NCBI GenBank assembly: GCA_905339235.1
Contig: CAJPFG010000010.1
Span: 124,001 to 188,000, forward strand
DNA length: 64,000 nt
Source: Phycisphaerales bacterium
GTDB lineage: Bacteria > Planctomycetota > Phycisphaerae > Phycisphaerales > UBA1924
Reading direction: 5' to 3'
How positions within the stretch are numbered: the stretch's first letter is position 1; every line of letters starts with the position of its first letter. Of the stretch, positions 51,347 to 60,987 are shown piece by piece. A model generated the notes under the pieces. That model did not search any database. It was not told where the DNA came from and was given only the letters and a program-made list of their open reading frames with translations. A program made the translations under genes and the position numbers.

Positions 51347-51991
51347 ATGATCAAGGGACTCATCGGCGCGGTGATCGGCGGAATCATTGGCGCGGCCATC
51401 TGGGCGGCGGTGGGTTACTTCACCGGCTACGAAGTCGGCTGGATCGCCTGGGGCGTCGGGGCCCTCGCCGGCTTCGGAATGGCGATCGGAGTTCGCGACG
51501 ATGGCGACGCAACCACCGGAGGCATCGCCGCGGCCGTCGCGATCGCGTCGATTCTCGCGGGCAAGTACATCGTCGTTCAACTGCTCGTCAACCAGGTTCA
51601 CCAGCAGATCAGCGCCGAAATGTCCGTGACCATGGAAGATGCCGAGATTCACATGGCAAGCCAACTCGTGCCCGAGTACGAGACCGCCGGCAAGACGCTC
51701 GTCTGGCCGGATGGAAAGTCCCTGGACACCGCCCAGGCCGGAACCGACTTTCCCAAAGACCTTTGGAAGGACACCGAGGCGCGATGGAAGGGCATGGAAC
51801 CCGCCAAGCAGGAAGAGTACCGAGCCGCCGTCGAGGCCCAGTGGCGGGCCGCGCTGGATGAAGAGAGCGCGGACATTACGTCGGGCGCGTTCAAGGAGTC
51901 GTTCAGCCTGTGGGACGGCTTGTGGTGCGTCCTGGCTGTGCTCACCGCGTTCAGGATTGGTTCCGGCGGTGGCTCCGATGGTGATGAGTAA
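51347..51991 (+). CDS. Membrane protein with Gly-rich TM segments
   Basis: A 214-residue protein. Residues 1-50 contain two closely packed membrane segments with many glycines (IGAVIGGIIGAAIWAAVGYF), a third lies near 60-80, followed by a soluble charged domain (KDLWKDTEARWKGMEPAKQE) and a final hydrophobic segment at about 186-203. GGAGA precedes the ATG. I recognise no family. Confidence 0.65.
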   Translation: MIKGLIGAVIGGIIGAAIWAAVGYFTGYEVGWIAWGVGALAGFGMAIGVRDDGDATTGGIAAAVAIASILAGKYIVVQLLVNQVHQQISAEMSVTMEDAEIHMASQLVPEYETAGKTLVWPDGKSLDTAQAGTDFPKDLWKDTEARWKGMEPAKQEEYRAAVEAQWRAALDEESADITSGAFKESFSLWDGLWCVLAVLTAFRIGSGGGSDGDE

Positions 51992-52027
51992 CTCCCGGAA
52001 CCGAACGCCCGCGGGGCCGGGGCTGTA

Positions 52028-53164
52028 GTGGGGATGCTGAAACTCCTCCGATATTTCGGCCAAGAATGGGTTGTGAAGATCCGGTCAGCAAACCTCCGCA
52101 AGTGGCTGACGGCCGTCGCGGCCGTAACCACCCTCGCCGTCGTCGGCGCCGGCACTTGGGAACGCTCCACCCCGCGGATGCGCTTCGGCTCGCTCCCCTT
52201 CCCCGGGCGCTTCACGCTCTACTCCGCCGTGAGCGTCTCGGATCTCGGCGTCCACCGGCACGGGCCCTGGGGCCGGCGAGTGGGCGACACCGACGAAACC
52301 GGCACCGGCATCCTCTACACCCGCCGCGCCGGGTTCCTCGATCTCGCGCACATGCGCGAGTACGTGGACTGGGGCAAATACCTCCACGAGCAGGCAATGG
52401 AATGCCTCGCCGGCGGCTCGGATTCCTTTGCGTTCGATTGGAGCGGCGGCACGTTCGAAGTCCGCGTAACGCGGCCGTCAATCCCCGGCTCCCCGGAAGA
52501 CCGACGCCGCGCCCGCGACGCGATGGCCCGTCAGTTCGCGCAGCGGATGGTCATCGTGATGGGCACCTGGCACGAGGCCGCGACCTGGCACGGCGAACGA
52601 ACCTTCCCCGGCATCTCCGAGACGCGCTCCGCGTTCACGTGGGACGATACCTCCTCCCACGTCGTCGCCTCCTGGGTCGTCGGGCGAGCCCTGCAGCGCC
52701 CCGGCTGCGAGTGGGATGACGCCGTGACCCAGGAACTCGCCGCCCAACTCGACGAACTCGATGCCGTCGATCACGAAACCGGCGCCCGGGCCGTGCAAGC
52801 CATCTACGGCGCCTGGTGGACCGACGATTCCGGCGATGAGCCGCGGCCGCTGAAACGCGACCTCGACACAGGCCTCTTCACGGGCGTAAAGCACGCGTGG
52901 CTCGCGCCCGGTTTCGAGCAAACCGCCGGCGAATCAACCGCGCCGTTGGTTCTTCCCTGCTGGCCCCGCACGCCCGACGGAACCGACCTGTCTCGCGTTT
53001 TCCGCGTGACCATCACCGCCGAGGACGATCTCGCGCCCAGATTGATGGGTGAAACCGGGCCTCCGCCGCTCCGGACCTCCCTCGATCCCGAGCGCGACTT
53101 CCCCCGCGTTATCGAAGTCATCCGCGAGCAGTTCGCCTCGCAACGATCGGGGAGTCCGCAATAG
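52028..53164 (+). CDS. DUF4056 family protein
   Basis: A 378-residue protein with one N-terminal membrane or signal segment (residues 27-43). It carries the DUF4056 signature DETGTGILYTRRAGFLDLAH and MREYVDWGKY, with WHEAATWHGERTFPGISETRS and AFTWDDTSSHVVASWVVGRA in the middle. Conserved His/Glu pairs suggest an envelope enzyme, but no activity is known. GTG at 52028 or ATG at 52034 could be the start. Confidence 0.8.
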   Translation: MGMLKLLRYFGQEWVVKIRSANLRKWLTAVAAVTTLAVVGAGTWERSTPRMRFGSLPFPGRFTLYSAVSVSDLGVHRHGPWGRRVGDTDETGTGILYTRRAGFLDLAHMREYVDWGKYLHEQAMECLAGGSDSFAFDWSGGTFEVRVTRPSIPGSPEDRRRARDAMARQFAQRMVIVMGTWHEAATWHGERTFPGISETRSAFTWDDTSSHVVASWVVGRALQRPGCEWDDAVTQELAAQLDELDAVDHETGARAVQAIYGAWWTDDSGDEPRPLKRDLDTGLFTGVKHAWLAPGFEQTAGESTAPLVLPCWPRTPDGTDLSRVFRVTITAEDDLAPRLMGETGPPPLRTSLDPERDFPRVIEVIREQFASQRSGSPQ

Positions 53165-53171
53165 CCGGCCT

Positions 53172-54062
53172 CTACCGCCCCGCCCGCCGGCCCGCGATGC
53201 GATCCGGCGCCGGCACACGAATCGCCCGGGCCAGCCCGAAGAACTCCAGCGTCCGAATGACCATGTACCCGATGTCGATCTGCCACCACGATAAGCCGTG
53301 ACGCGCGGAAGTCGGGAACGCGTGGTGGTTGTTGTGCCAGCCCTCGCCCAGCCCCAGGATGCCGAAGATGACGTTGTTCCGGCTGTGGTCGCGGCTGTCA
53401 AACGGCCGCGTCCCCCATAAGTGGCACACCGAGTTGATGCTCCACGTCACGTGGTGAACCAGGAACACCCGCACAACCCCGCCCCACAGCACGCCAAGGC
53501 CCGCGCCGATCCACGAGCCCGTGATCGCCAGCGCGATCCCCCCGGGAATCAGCAGCCCCAACGCAACCCAGAGCGGGAACAGCCTGCTGACCCACCGCGT
53601 CACGCCGTCCGCGGCCAGATCCGGCACGTACCGCTCCATATTGACCGGCGCAGGCGTGAAGAACCACCCGATGTGCGCGTGGTACACGCCCTTGATCATC
53701 TCCCACAGCCCGCCGCCATGAGTGTTCGGCGAGTGCGGGTCGGAGTCCCGGTCGCTGTGCTGGTGGTGACGGCGATGCGTCGCGACCCAATGCATGATCG
53801 AACCTTCCACGGCCATCGAGCCCAGCACGCCCAGCACGGCCTTCACCACCGCATTTGTTTCGAAGGATTTGTGCGTGAAAAACCGGTGATACCCCACCGT
53901 GATCCCCAGCGCCGTCAGCACATACCCCCCCACCAGCAGACCCAGGTGAACCCAACTGAAGCCGGTGCCCCAGAGCAGCGCTACCGCGGTGACCAGCCCG
54001 ATCAGCGGAACCACCACGACCACCAGGCTCGCCGTGCGCGCCAGCAGCGAGGGCCGTTCCAT
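53172..54062 (-). CDS. Acyl-CoA / fatty-acid delta-9 desaturase
   Basis: A 296-residue membrane di-iron desaturase that introduces a cis double bond into acyl chains. The three histidine boxes are HRFFTH (59-64), HRRHH (96-100) and HNNHH near 245, with four membrane helices in two pairs. The length and boxes match stearoyl-CoA-type desaturases. The open frame extends to 54308 but the ATG at 54062 begins the first hydrophobic helix. It is convergent with the DUF4056 gene, 8 bases apart. Confidence 0.92.
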   Translation of the reverse strand: MERPSLLARTASLVVVVVPLIGLVTAVALLWGTGFSWVHLGLLVGGYVLTALGITVGYHRFFTHKSFETNAVVKAVLGVLGSMAVEGSIMHWVATHRRHHQHSDRDSDPHSPNTHGGGLWEMIKGVYHAHIGWFFTPAPVNMERYVPDLAADGVTRWVSRLFPLWVALGLLIPGGIALAITGSWIGAGLGVLWGGVVRVFLVHHVTWSINSVCHLWGTRPFDSRDHSRNNVIFGILGLGEGWHNNHHAFPTSARHGLSWWQIDIGYMVIRTLEFFGLARAIRVPAPDRIAGRRAGR

Positions 54063-54373
54063 CGGCTCACCCCCCGGGTGCGTGCCTTCGATGCAGGATG
54101 CGGGCTGGGAATGGGCGGTTTGCTCGCCCACGGAATCGGTTTGCAGAATCAATGCGCCTCCGGGAACAGGGGCCGGGGTAGTACGATCTCGCAGAGGCGT
54201 AGTTGGAGAATCGTTGCCCTCCTGGCGTCTGGACTGCGGTCCGTTTTTCGCCCGACTCTCGAGTACTTCTACGCTGAATGTATGCGGCCTGTTCGCATGG
54301 AGCGACACTCGCGGCCGTGATCTCCCCAGTTTCGGTGACTACGGGGTGAGGGTTCTCGCGAGTACGCTTCTCT
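54063..54373. other. Divergent promoter region
   Basis: A stretch of 311 bases between desaturase and purT. No gene is seen. It must carry both promoters, but no consensus pair is clear on inspection. Confidence 0.45.
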
Positions 54374-55594
54374 ATGAAAACACTGGTGCTGCTGGGCGCG
54401 GGCGAACTGGGCAAGGAAGTCGTCATCTCCGCCAAGCGGCTCGGCTGCCGCGTCGTCGCGATGGACAGTTACCCCGGCGCTCCCGCCATGCAGGTCGCCG
54501 ATGCCTTCGAGGTCGTCAACATGCTCGACGGCGATGCGCTCGACCGCGCTATCCGCCTGCACGCCAGGCCCGGCCCCGGATTCCACATCATCCCCGAGAT
54601 CGAGGCCATCCGCACCGAGCGCCTCATCACGCTGGAAAAGGAAGGCTTCGACATTATCCCCTCCGCCCGCGCCGTCTTCCTCACCATGAACCGCGACGCC
54701 ATCCGCGACGTCGCCGCTCGGAAACTCGCCCTGCCCACCGCTCGATACGGCTACGCCTCGTCCGTCGCGGAACTCGGCTCCCGCATCCTTTCGCAGGACG
54801 GCACCGGCCTCCCCTGCGTCGTCAAGCCCGTCATGTCCTCCAGCGGTAAGGGCCAGTCGGTCGTCCGTGACCGCGCCGACATCCCCAAGGCCTGGGACTA
54901 CGCCTGCGCCAACATGCGCGGCGATCAGCAGAAGGTCATCGCCGAGGAGTTCATCGACTTTGACTACGAAATCACACTCCTCACCATCAAGCAGCGCGCC
55001 TCCGTCGGAGGGAAAAAACTCCCCAAGGCCGCCCGAACCCTCTTCGTCCGCCCCATCGGCCACCGCCAGGAACGCGGCGACTACCAGGAATCCTGGATGC
55101 CCTGCGCCATCAAGCCCTCGCTCGTCAAGGACGCCCAGCGCATGGCCAAACTCATCACCGACGAGATCGCCGGCGAAAACGGCGCCGGCATCTTCGGCGT
55201 CGAGTTCTTCGTCAAGGGCAACCGCGTCATCTTCAGCGAACTCTCACCCCGCCCCCACGACACCGGCATGGTCACCATGATCAGCCAGGACCTCAGCGAG
55301 TTCGATCTCCACGTCCGCGCCATCCTGGCCCTGCCGATCCCCGAAATCCGCTACGAAAAGGCCGCGGCCAGCGCCGTCATCCTCGCCACTCATGCCTCGC
55401 CCAACGAGCCCGAATACCCCGGCCTCGAAAAGGCCCTCGCCATCCCCGGCGTCCAGGTCCGCATCTTCGGCAAGCCCAGCACCCGCAAGTACCGCCGCAT
55501 GGGCGTCGCCCTCGCCATCGCCAAAACCGCCGACGAAGCACGCAAAGCCGCAACCAAAGCCGCGGCCGCAGTGAAAGTGAAAACCGTTCCCTAG
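54374..55594 (+). CDS. purT: Formate-dependent GAR transformylase (PurT)
   Basis: An ATP-grasp enzyme that formylates GAR using formate and ATP, the third step of purine synthesis. The 406-residue sequence has the N-terminal Rossmann part TLVLLGAGELGKEVVISAKR, then PEIEAIRTERLITLEKEGFD, the ATP-grasp loop CVVKPVMSSSGKGQS, and FGVEFFVKGNRVIFSELSPR with HDTGMVTMISQ at the end. The ATG lies 8 bases after a weak purine stretch. purL is in the same window but distant, so the pathway is dispersed. Confidence 0.95.
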   Translation: MKTLVLLGAGELGKEVVISAKRLGCRVVAMDSYPGAPAMQVADAFEVVNMLDGDALDRAIRLHARPGPGFHIIPEIEAIRTERLITLEKEGFDIIPSARAVFLTMNRDAIRDVAARKLALPTARYGYASSVAELGSRILSQDGTGLPCVVKPVMSSSGKGQSVVRDRADIPKAWDYACANMRGDQQKVIAEEFIDFDYEITLLTIKQRASVGGKKLPKAARTLFVRPIGHRQERGDYQESWMPCAIKPSLVKDAQRMAKLITDEIAGENGAGIFGVEFFVKGNRVIFSELSPRPHDTGMVTMISQDLSEFDLHVRAILALPIPEIRYEKAAASAVILATHASPNEPEYPGLEKALAIPGVQVRIFGKPSTRKYRRMGVALAIAKTADEARKAATKAAAAVKVKTVP

Positions 55595-55710
55595 TTCAAG
55601 CGCCATTGGCGAATCGACGCTCCGACCACCATCGGCCATGCCACGCCCCCGATGCCGCCGCAGCAGGGTTGCTGGTACACTCAAGCGCTGGCCGAACAGC
55701 CGGAGTTCCA

Positions 55711-56982
55711 ATGGCCGAGCCCACCATCAAGTGTCCCCAGTGCAACACGGAGATCCTGCTCACGGAATCCTTGGCCGCGCCCATGCTCGCGGCAGTGAAG
55801 AAGCAGTATGAGGACCGGCTTTCCGCCAAAGACGTGGACATCGCCAAGCGTGAGGCGGCAATCCGGGACCAGCAGGCCGTCGTTGCTAAGGCCCAGACCA
55901 GCGTCGATGAGCAAGTCGCCGCGAAACTTCGCACCGAGCGAACCACGATCGCGGCCGAGGAGGCCAAGAAGGCCAGACTGGCGCTGGAGTCGGACCTCTC
56001 CGGCAAGGACCGCCTCATCGCGGACCTCGGTGAGACGGTCAAGACGCTCAACACCAAACTAACCACGGCTCAGAAGGCTGAGGCTGAGCTCGTTCGCAAG
56101 CAGCGTGAACTTGATGACGCCAAGCGCGAGATGGACCTCACCATTGAGAAGCGCGTGACGGAAGGTCTCGGCGCGATCGAGTCCAGAGCCCGGCAGCGCG
56201 CAGACGAGGACAACCGGCTCAAAATGGCCGAGAAGGACAAGCTCATCGCCGACGCCCAGCGCCAGGTCGAGGAGATGAAGCGGAAGATGGAGCAGGGCTC
56301 CCAGCAGCTCCAAGGGGAGGTGCAGGAACTCGAACTGGAAGCCATCCTCCGCATCAAGTTCCCCCGCGACACCATCGAGCCCGTCCCCAAGGGCGAGCAC
56401 GGCGGCGATGCGCTCCACCGCGTACTCGGCCCGCTCGGCCAGGTCTGCGGCACGATCCTCTGGGAGTCCAAACGCACCAAGAATTGGTCCGACGGCTGGC
56501 TCACCAAACTCCGCGATGACCAGCATGCGGCCAAGGCCGAGATCGCCATCATCGTCTCGCAGGTCCTCCCCAAAGGCGTCGAGACCTTCGACCTTATCGA
56601 TGCTGTGTGGGTCGCGCACCCCCGCTGCGCCATCCCCGTTGCCATCGCACTGCGGCACTCGCTCACCGAACTCGCGGCCGCCCGCCAGGCCGGCGAGGGG
56701 CAGCAGACCAAGATGGAGATGGTCTACCAATACCTCACGGGGCCGCGCTTCCGCCACCGCATCCAGTCAATCGTCGAGAAGTTCGCCGACATGCAGGAGG
56801 ACCTGGAGAAGGAACGCAAGGCACTGACCAAACAATGGGCCAAACGCGAGGAGCAAATCCACGGCGTCATCGAAGCCACCGCGGGCATGTACGGCGACCT
56901 GCAGGGCATCGCGGGCAAGACGCTCCAGGAGATCGAAGGTCTGGACGTGAGGATGCTTGAAGCCAACGACCCGGAACCCTGA
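55711..56982 (+). CDS. DUF2130 coiled-coil, PD-(D/E)XK-like protein
   Basis: A 423-residue protein. A short N-terminal zinc finger-like motif (IKCPQCNTEIL) is followed by a long coiled coil (residues 35-215). The DUF2130 domain follows: HGGDALHRVLGPLGQVCGTI with D233, and LWESKRTKNWSDGWLTKLRD with E252-S-K254. That D...ExK arrangement is the PD-(D/E)XK nuclease pattern, and as I recall the family is placed in that superfamily. The start follows GGAG. It opens a three-gene array with an SMC-like ATPase and another nuclease-like gene. Confidence 0.82.
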   Translation: MAEPTIKCPQCNTEILLTESLAAPMLAAVKKQYEDRLSAKDVDIAKREAAIRDQQAVVAKAQTSVDEQVAAKLRTERTTIAAEEAKKARLALESDLSGKDRLIADLGETVKTLNTKLTTAQKAEAELVRKQRELDDAKREMDLTIEKRVTEGLGAIESRARQRADEDNRLKMAEKDKLIADAQRQVEEMKRKMEQGSQQLQGEVQELELEAILRIKFPRDTIEPVPKGEHGGDALHRVLGPLGQVCGTILWESKRTKNWSDGWLTKLRDDQHAAKAEIAIIVSQVLPKGVETFDLIDAVWVAHPRCAIPVAIALRHSLTELAAARQAGEGQQTKMEMVYQYLTGPRFRHRIQSIVEKFADMQEDLEKERKALTKQWAKREEQIHGVIEATAGMYGDLQGIAGKTLQEIEGLDVRMLEANDPEP

Positions 56983-57009
56983 CCGGCCCGCTCTGTCTAG
57001 GAGGATCCA

Positions 57010-59721
57010 ATGTCTCCCGCGGTAGTCATCAAGCCAGTCTCCCCTCTCACGGAGATCCTGAAGTGGTCAGTAAACCGCCCAGACTGGCAGCGGGATGCAC
57101 TCCGCCGCATCGTTTCCACCGCACAGGTCGCTCCAACCGACATTGATGAGCTGGAACGCCTTTGTCGCCACAAGCATGTCGAACTGGATGAAGGCGAGTC
57201 CCCACCGGCAGCCGATTTCCTTGCGGCTACGCACCTTCCGACCCGGGGCGCCGGCACGCCTGGTGTCAGCCTGGTCTCGCTCGGAAACCTCCAGAACGTA
57301 AACCGCATCCCTTCGGACCAGACACTTCCCTTCGGCCCGAATCCCGGCCTCGCGGTGATCTACGGCGACAATGGCTCCGGCAAATCCGGCTACGCGCGCG
57401 TGATCAAGAAGGCGTGCCGTGCCCGTGGCCAAGCTGCCCCGATCCTGCCGGACGTGACTGCGAACGCACCTCCGGGCAAGGCGGCGGCGCGGTTCACGAT
57501 TCGGGATGGACCAGCAGAGCCCACGATCGATTGGACCGACGGCGTCGCCGCTGACGCCCGCCTCGGCCAAGTCTTCCTATTCGATGCCGCCTGTGCAGAC
57601 CACTACGTCCACGAGGACGCGGGTGCGGCCTTCACACCATTCGGGCTGGATATTCTCGACAAGCTGAGTCGTCTGTGCGACGAAGTACGTCAGAAGCTCA
57701 ACACTCGCCACAATGCGTTGAGCGCAGAGACAACGGCGACAGCCGCTGGCTGGAAGGTCAGTCCGGCAACTCCAGTTGGAAAGCTCATCGCGAAGCTGAA
57801 TTGCGACACCCCAGCGAGCGACATCGAGACCGCAGCCAAGTGGACCGACGCAGATGCAGATCGTCTTTCTGTTGTGCGCGAGACTCTCGCCTCTGATCCG
57901 AAGATCAAAGCCGGACAGACGCGCGCCGCGGCGTCTCGCATTCAGGAGTTTCGACAGAAGCTGGAAACGACTGCTTCCCGCTTGAGCGATTCTGCAATCG
58001 GCGGCTTGCGCACCGCGATGGATGACGCCGGCACCTCGCGGAGGGCTGCCGAAGCCCTAGCCACTGGCAAGTTTGATGAGTCCTTCCTGCCAGGTACCGG
58101 CGGCTCTGTATGGAAGACTCTCTGGGATGCCGCCCGCGAGTATTCTTCCAAGATCGCCTACCCGGACCAAGACTATCCGGTCCACGGCGAAGGCGCTCGC
58201 TGTGTCCTTTGCCAAACCAACCTCGACTCGGAAGCCAAGTCGCGAATGAAGCGATTTGACGACTATATCGAGGATGCGGCCACGAAGCTCGCGGCAACCA
58301 ATGCTCAACACCTCAAGGAACTCGTCGACCAGATCAACGAGTTGCCGCGCCTCGCCGACGAGAAGAAGAAGGTGGATGATGACCTCGCCGCGGCCGACAA
58401 AGACCTACGGGCGACCGTCCATGCTTTCGTCGCCGCCGCCGACGACCGGCTGGTGGCCGTAAGAAAAGCACCTCAAGAGGCGGCTTGGTCGGCTCTTCCG
58501 CCTTCGACCGCCTCGCCGGCCACAACGCTCATTGCACTGTACGACGCCTTGACAAAGCGAGCCCAGGGCGAAGCCGCGGCCGACGACCCAATCCAGCGAC
58601 AGAAACTCATGGACGAACGCGACGACCTTCAGGACCGGCAATGGCTCGCCGGCGCCAAGGATGAGGTGCTCCGCCAGATCGACCGGCACAAAGCCCTCGA
58701 ACGCCTGCGCGCCTGCATCGACGACACGGATACAACGAAGATCACGAACAAGAGTACCGAGCTGACGGACCTCCTGGTCACCGGCGTGTTCCGCGATCGC
58801 TTCAAGTCAGAACTCAAGGCGCTCGGCCTGCGCACCCTAAAGGTCGAACTCAAGAAGACGGGCGGTCAGAAGGGAGTCGGACGCTTCGGCGTCCGACTCC
58901 AGGTAGGATCCTCTGCGGGCGTTGCTCAGGTAGGGAGCGAGGGCGAGAAACGGTGCATTGCGCTTGCCCTTTTCCTTGCAGAATTGTCCCAGGCCTCTCA
59001 CCAGTCCACGCTTGTATTCGATGATCCTGTCTCGTCACTTGACCACTGGCACAGGGAGTTGATCGCCAAGCGTCTCGTCGAGGAGGCGAAGGCGAGACAG
59101 GTCATCGTCTTCACCCACGACCCTGTTTTGCTGCACGAGCTGTGCACGAGTGCCGTTCGGGCCAGCGCACCTATCAGCGTCGGCAACCTTCAATGGGCCG
59201 GCAACATCCCAGGAGTCTGGCAGGACGGACTGCCGTGGAAATGGAAGACCCCAGACGAGCGGTTCGATGCGATGGAGAAGCGGCAGCGGGAGATCGCCAA
59301 GACGTGCAGCGTGCAACCCACGGAATCGGATGAGTTGAGCATCCGCAACGCGTACAGCAGCCTACGTGCCACTCTGGAGCGCATGATCGAGCATGACATC
59401 TTCGGTGATGCCGTTTTCAGGTTCCGAACCTACATCGACGTCAAGAAGGTCGAGGCCGTTGTTGGCTTCTCCCAGACCGAGTTCGACGAACTCTCTCGGC
59501 TCCACAAGCGGTGCTGCGATGTCACGGAAGCCCACGACCCCGCTCAGGGCCAACACTCCACGATTCCAACGCCCCAAAACCTGGCGCGGGACATAGCCGA
59601 CTCCAAGGCGCTCCTGACGCAGGTGCGGTCTCGAAGGAAGTTGATCGAGCAGCAGAGAAAGACGCCTCCTCTCACCGTCTACGTCAAACAAACTGGTTCA
59701 GTAACTCCAAGCGCGTCCTGA
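57010..59721 (+). CDS. SMC/RloC-like AAA ATPase with CxxC hook
   Basis: A 903-residue ATPase. Walker A is YGDNGSGKSGYARV (residues 118-131); an extended coiled-coil region follows. CVLCQTNL (C398, C401) at its middle resembles the Rad50/RloC zinc hook. The signature region GSEGEKRCIALALFLAEL lies near 640, Walker B STLVFDDPVSSLD near 665, and the H-loop VIVFTHDPVL near 698. The N-terminal 110 residues and the C-terminal 170 residues (RCCDVTEAHD) are additional. Family AAA_13-like ATPases are common in anti-phage systems such as RloC. GGAGG gives a strong start 27 bases after the DUF2130 stop. Confidence 0.82.
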   Translation: MSPAVVIKPVSPLTEILKWSVNRPDWQRDALRRIVSTAQVAPTDIDELERLCRHKHVELDEGESPPAADFLAATHLPTRGAGTPGVSLVSLGNLQNVNRIPSDQTLPFGPNPGLAVIYGDNGSGKSGYARVIKKACRARGQAAPILPDVTANAPPGKAAARFTIRDGPAEPTIDWTDGVAADARLGQVFLFDAACADHYVHEDAGAAFTPFGLDILDKLSRLCDEVRQKLNTRHNALSAETTATAAGWKVSPATPVGKLIAKLNCDTPASDIETAAKWTDADADRLSVVRETLASDPKIKAGQTRAAASRIQEFRQKLETTASRLSDSAIGGLRTAMDDAGTSRRAAEALATGKFDESFLPGTGGSVWKTLWDAAREYSSKIAYPDQDYPVHGEGARCVLCQTNLDSEAKSRMKRFDDYIEDAATKLAATNAQHLKELVDQINELPRLADEKKKVDDDLAAADKDLRATVHAFVAAADDRLVAVRKAPQEAAWSALPPSTASPATTLIALYDALTKRAQGEAAADDPIQRQKLMDERDDLQDRQWLAGAKDEVLRQIDRHKALERLRACIDDTDTTKITNKSTELTDLLVTGVFRDRFKSELKALGLRTLKVELKKTGGQKGVGRFGVRLQVGSSAGVAQVGSEGEKRCIALALFLAELSQASHQSTLVFDDPVSSLDHWHRELIAKRLVEEAKARQVIVFTHDPVLLHELCTSAVRASAPISVGNLQWAGNIPGVWQDGLPWKWKTPDERFDAMEKRQREIAKTCSVQPTESDELSIRNAYSSLRATLERMIEHDIFGDAVFRFRTYIDVKKVEAVVGFSQTEFDELSRLHKRCCDVTEAHDPAQGQHSTIPTPQNLARDIADSKALLTQVRSRRKLIEQQRKTPPLTVYVKQTGSVTPSAS

Positions 59722-59744
59722 CACTCTTTTCCCCCCTGCACCGG

Positions 59745-60473
59745 ATGGCATACACGACGGAACATCACGCGCGCGAGTGGTTTGGTGCGGCGGCCTTGAT
59801 GGTCTGCCACGACTACAACCTTCGATGTCAGTACTTGCCGGAGGACAAGGTGCGGAAGCTGTTGGAGGCCACGTACGAGATTGACGTGCATGCTCGACTG
59901 GCGAGTTTCTTTGGCCCGGCCGCAACGATTGCGGCGCAAGGCCGCGGCGAACTCGATGTCGTGGTATCGACGCCACCGTTGAGAGCCGAGGTCAAGTACC
60001 TCATGTTGAAACCGCCAGTTTACGTCGCGGGCATCAAAGAGAAGGACTGGCCCTCGCTACTCGCCGTCGATCCAGCAAATGGTGGGTTCGCGCAGTTCGC
60101 ATGGGTCGTGTTCTGCCCGAGTGCTCGCCTCTACCCCGTTACGAGGCACATCAGCGTTCCGAAAGCTGGTAATCGCTACAGCCTCGCGAACTTCGCACCG
60201 CTCAGTCCCGTAGTCGAACCGATCATGTACCGCAGCTCGGACAACTGCAAGTTGGAGTGGCGCGCGAATTCTGAGCGAGTACACGTGATCCACTTACCAG
60301 ACGGCAAGTGCGTCCGCGTCGACCTCATCGGATCTCTGACGGACTTTCTGTGGGCCCTTGTCTTCACGAGACTGGACGGCGCAGAATCGCCCTCCGTTGC
60401 CGGTGCGAAGGCCTGGACCATTGACGCAACACTGATTTCGCCGGTGCGTCGAGCTGGAGACGACGCGGATTGA
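59745..60473 (+). CDS. Putative PD-(D/E)XK nuclease, system partner
   Basis: A 242-residue protein of no family I know. GRGELDVVVS followed by RAEVKYLMLK gives D71, E82 and K84 spaced as in PD-(D/E)XK endonucleases (D-x10-E-x-K). The N-terminal half is alpha-helical (TEHHAREWFGAAALMVCHDY) and the C-terminal half is beta-rich. It begins 23 bases after the ATPase stop on the same strand. Base composition is lower in GC than most neighbours. The nuclease call depends on one motif and needs structural confirmation. Confidence 0.6.
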   Translation: MAYTTEHHAREWFGAAALMVCHDYNLRCQYLPEDKVRKLLEATYEIDVHARLASFFGPAATIAAQGRGELDVVVSTPPLRAEVKYLMLKPPVYVAGIKEKDWPSLLAVDPANGGFAQFAWVVFCPSARLYPVTRHISVPKAGNRYSLANFAPLSPVVEPIMYRSSDNCKLEWRANSERVHVIHLPDGKCVRVDLIGSLTDFLWALVFTRLDGAESPSVAGAKAWTIDATLISPVRRAGDDAD

Positions 60474-60526
60474 TGCCCAACCTCAGCGGTTTACGGAGGG
60501 GCGACTCCCGTACACTCTCCAAAGTC

Positions 60527-60858
60527 ATGCTCAACGGTAACCACAAGACCCGCCTCGAACCGATCTGGATCGGGAAGGAAGACCGGCCGCGGCTGGAGCC
60601 GCGCATCCTTTTGGAGGATGCGGCCCGGTCGCACCATGCCAAGGCGCGGCGGGGACCGGCGGACCAGTTCGACAACCGGCTGATCTTCGGGGACAACCTG
60701 CTGGCGCTCAAGGCCCTGGAGGCGGAGTTCGCGGAGAAAATCAAGTATATCTACATCGACGCGCCGTACAACACCGGCTCGGCTTTCACGCATTACGACG
60801 ACGGGGTCGAGCACTCCCTCTGGCACTTGCTGATGCGGCACCGGCTGGAAACTATGCC
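60527..60858 (+). pseudogene. N-terminal stub of a Mod-type adenine DNA methyltransferase
   Basis: The frame from ATG 60527 matches the start of site-specific m6A methyltransferases: KTRLEPIWIGKEDRPRLEPR, then FDNRLIFGDNLLALKALEAE, then KIKYIYIDAPYNTGSAFTHY and VEHSLWHLLMRHRLE. After about 110 residues similarity stops abruptly and the frame runs on into unrelated DNA. Motif IV reads DAPY, not DPPY, so even the remnant is inactive. It probably represents a lost methyltransferase associated with the upstream nuclease genes. Confidence 0.7.
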
Positions 60859-60950
60859 CAGGCTACCCGATGCCCCCGCGTCCAAGCGGCGACAAGACGT
60901 CCGCATCACCTGTCAGCAACGGCAGTTACGACATACCAATCAAAATACTA

Positions 60951-60978
60951 TTGACAAGTACGGTAACAATCGTACAAT
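60951..60978 (+). promoter_or_regulatory. Sigma70-type promoter TTGACA-16-TACAAT
   Basis: TTGACA (60951-60956) and TACAAT (60973-60978) are separated by 16 bases. The ATG of the next gene is at 60988, only nine bases after the -10 box, which implies a leaderless or nearly leaderless mRNA. GTACG at 60958-60962 and CGTAC at 60971-60975 form an inverted repeat inside the spacer, a possible operator. Confidence 0.75.
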
Positions 60979-60987
60979 GCCCCCACC

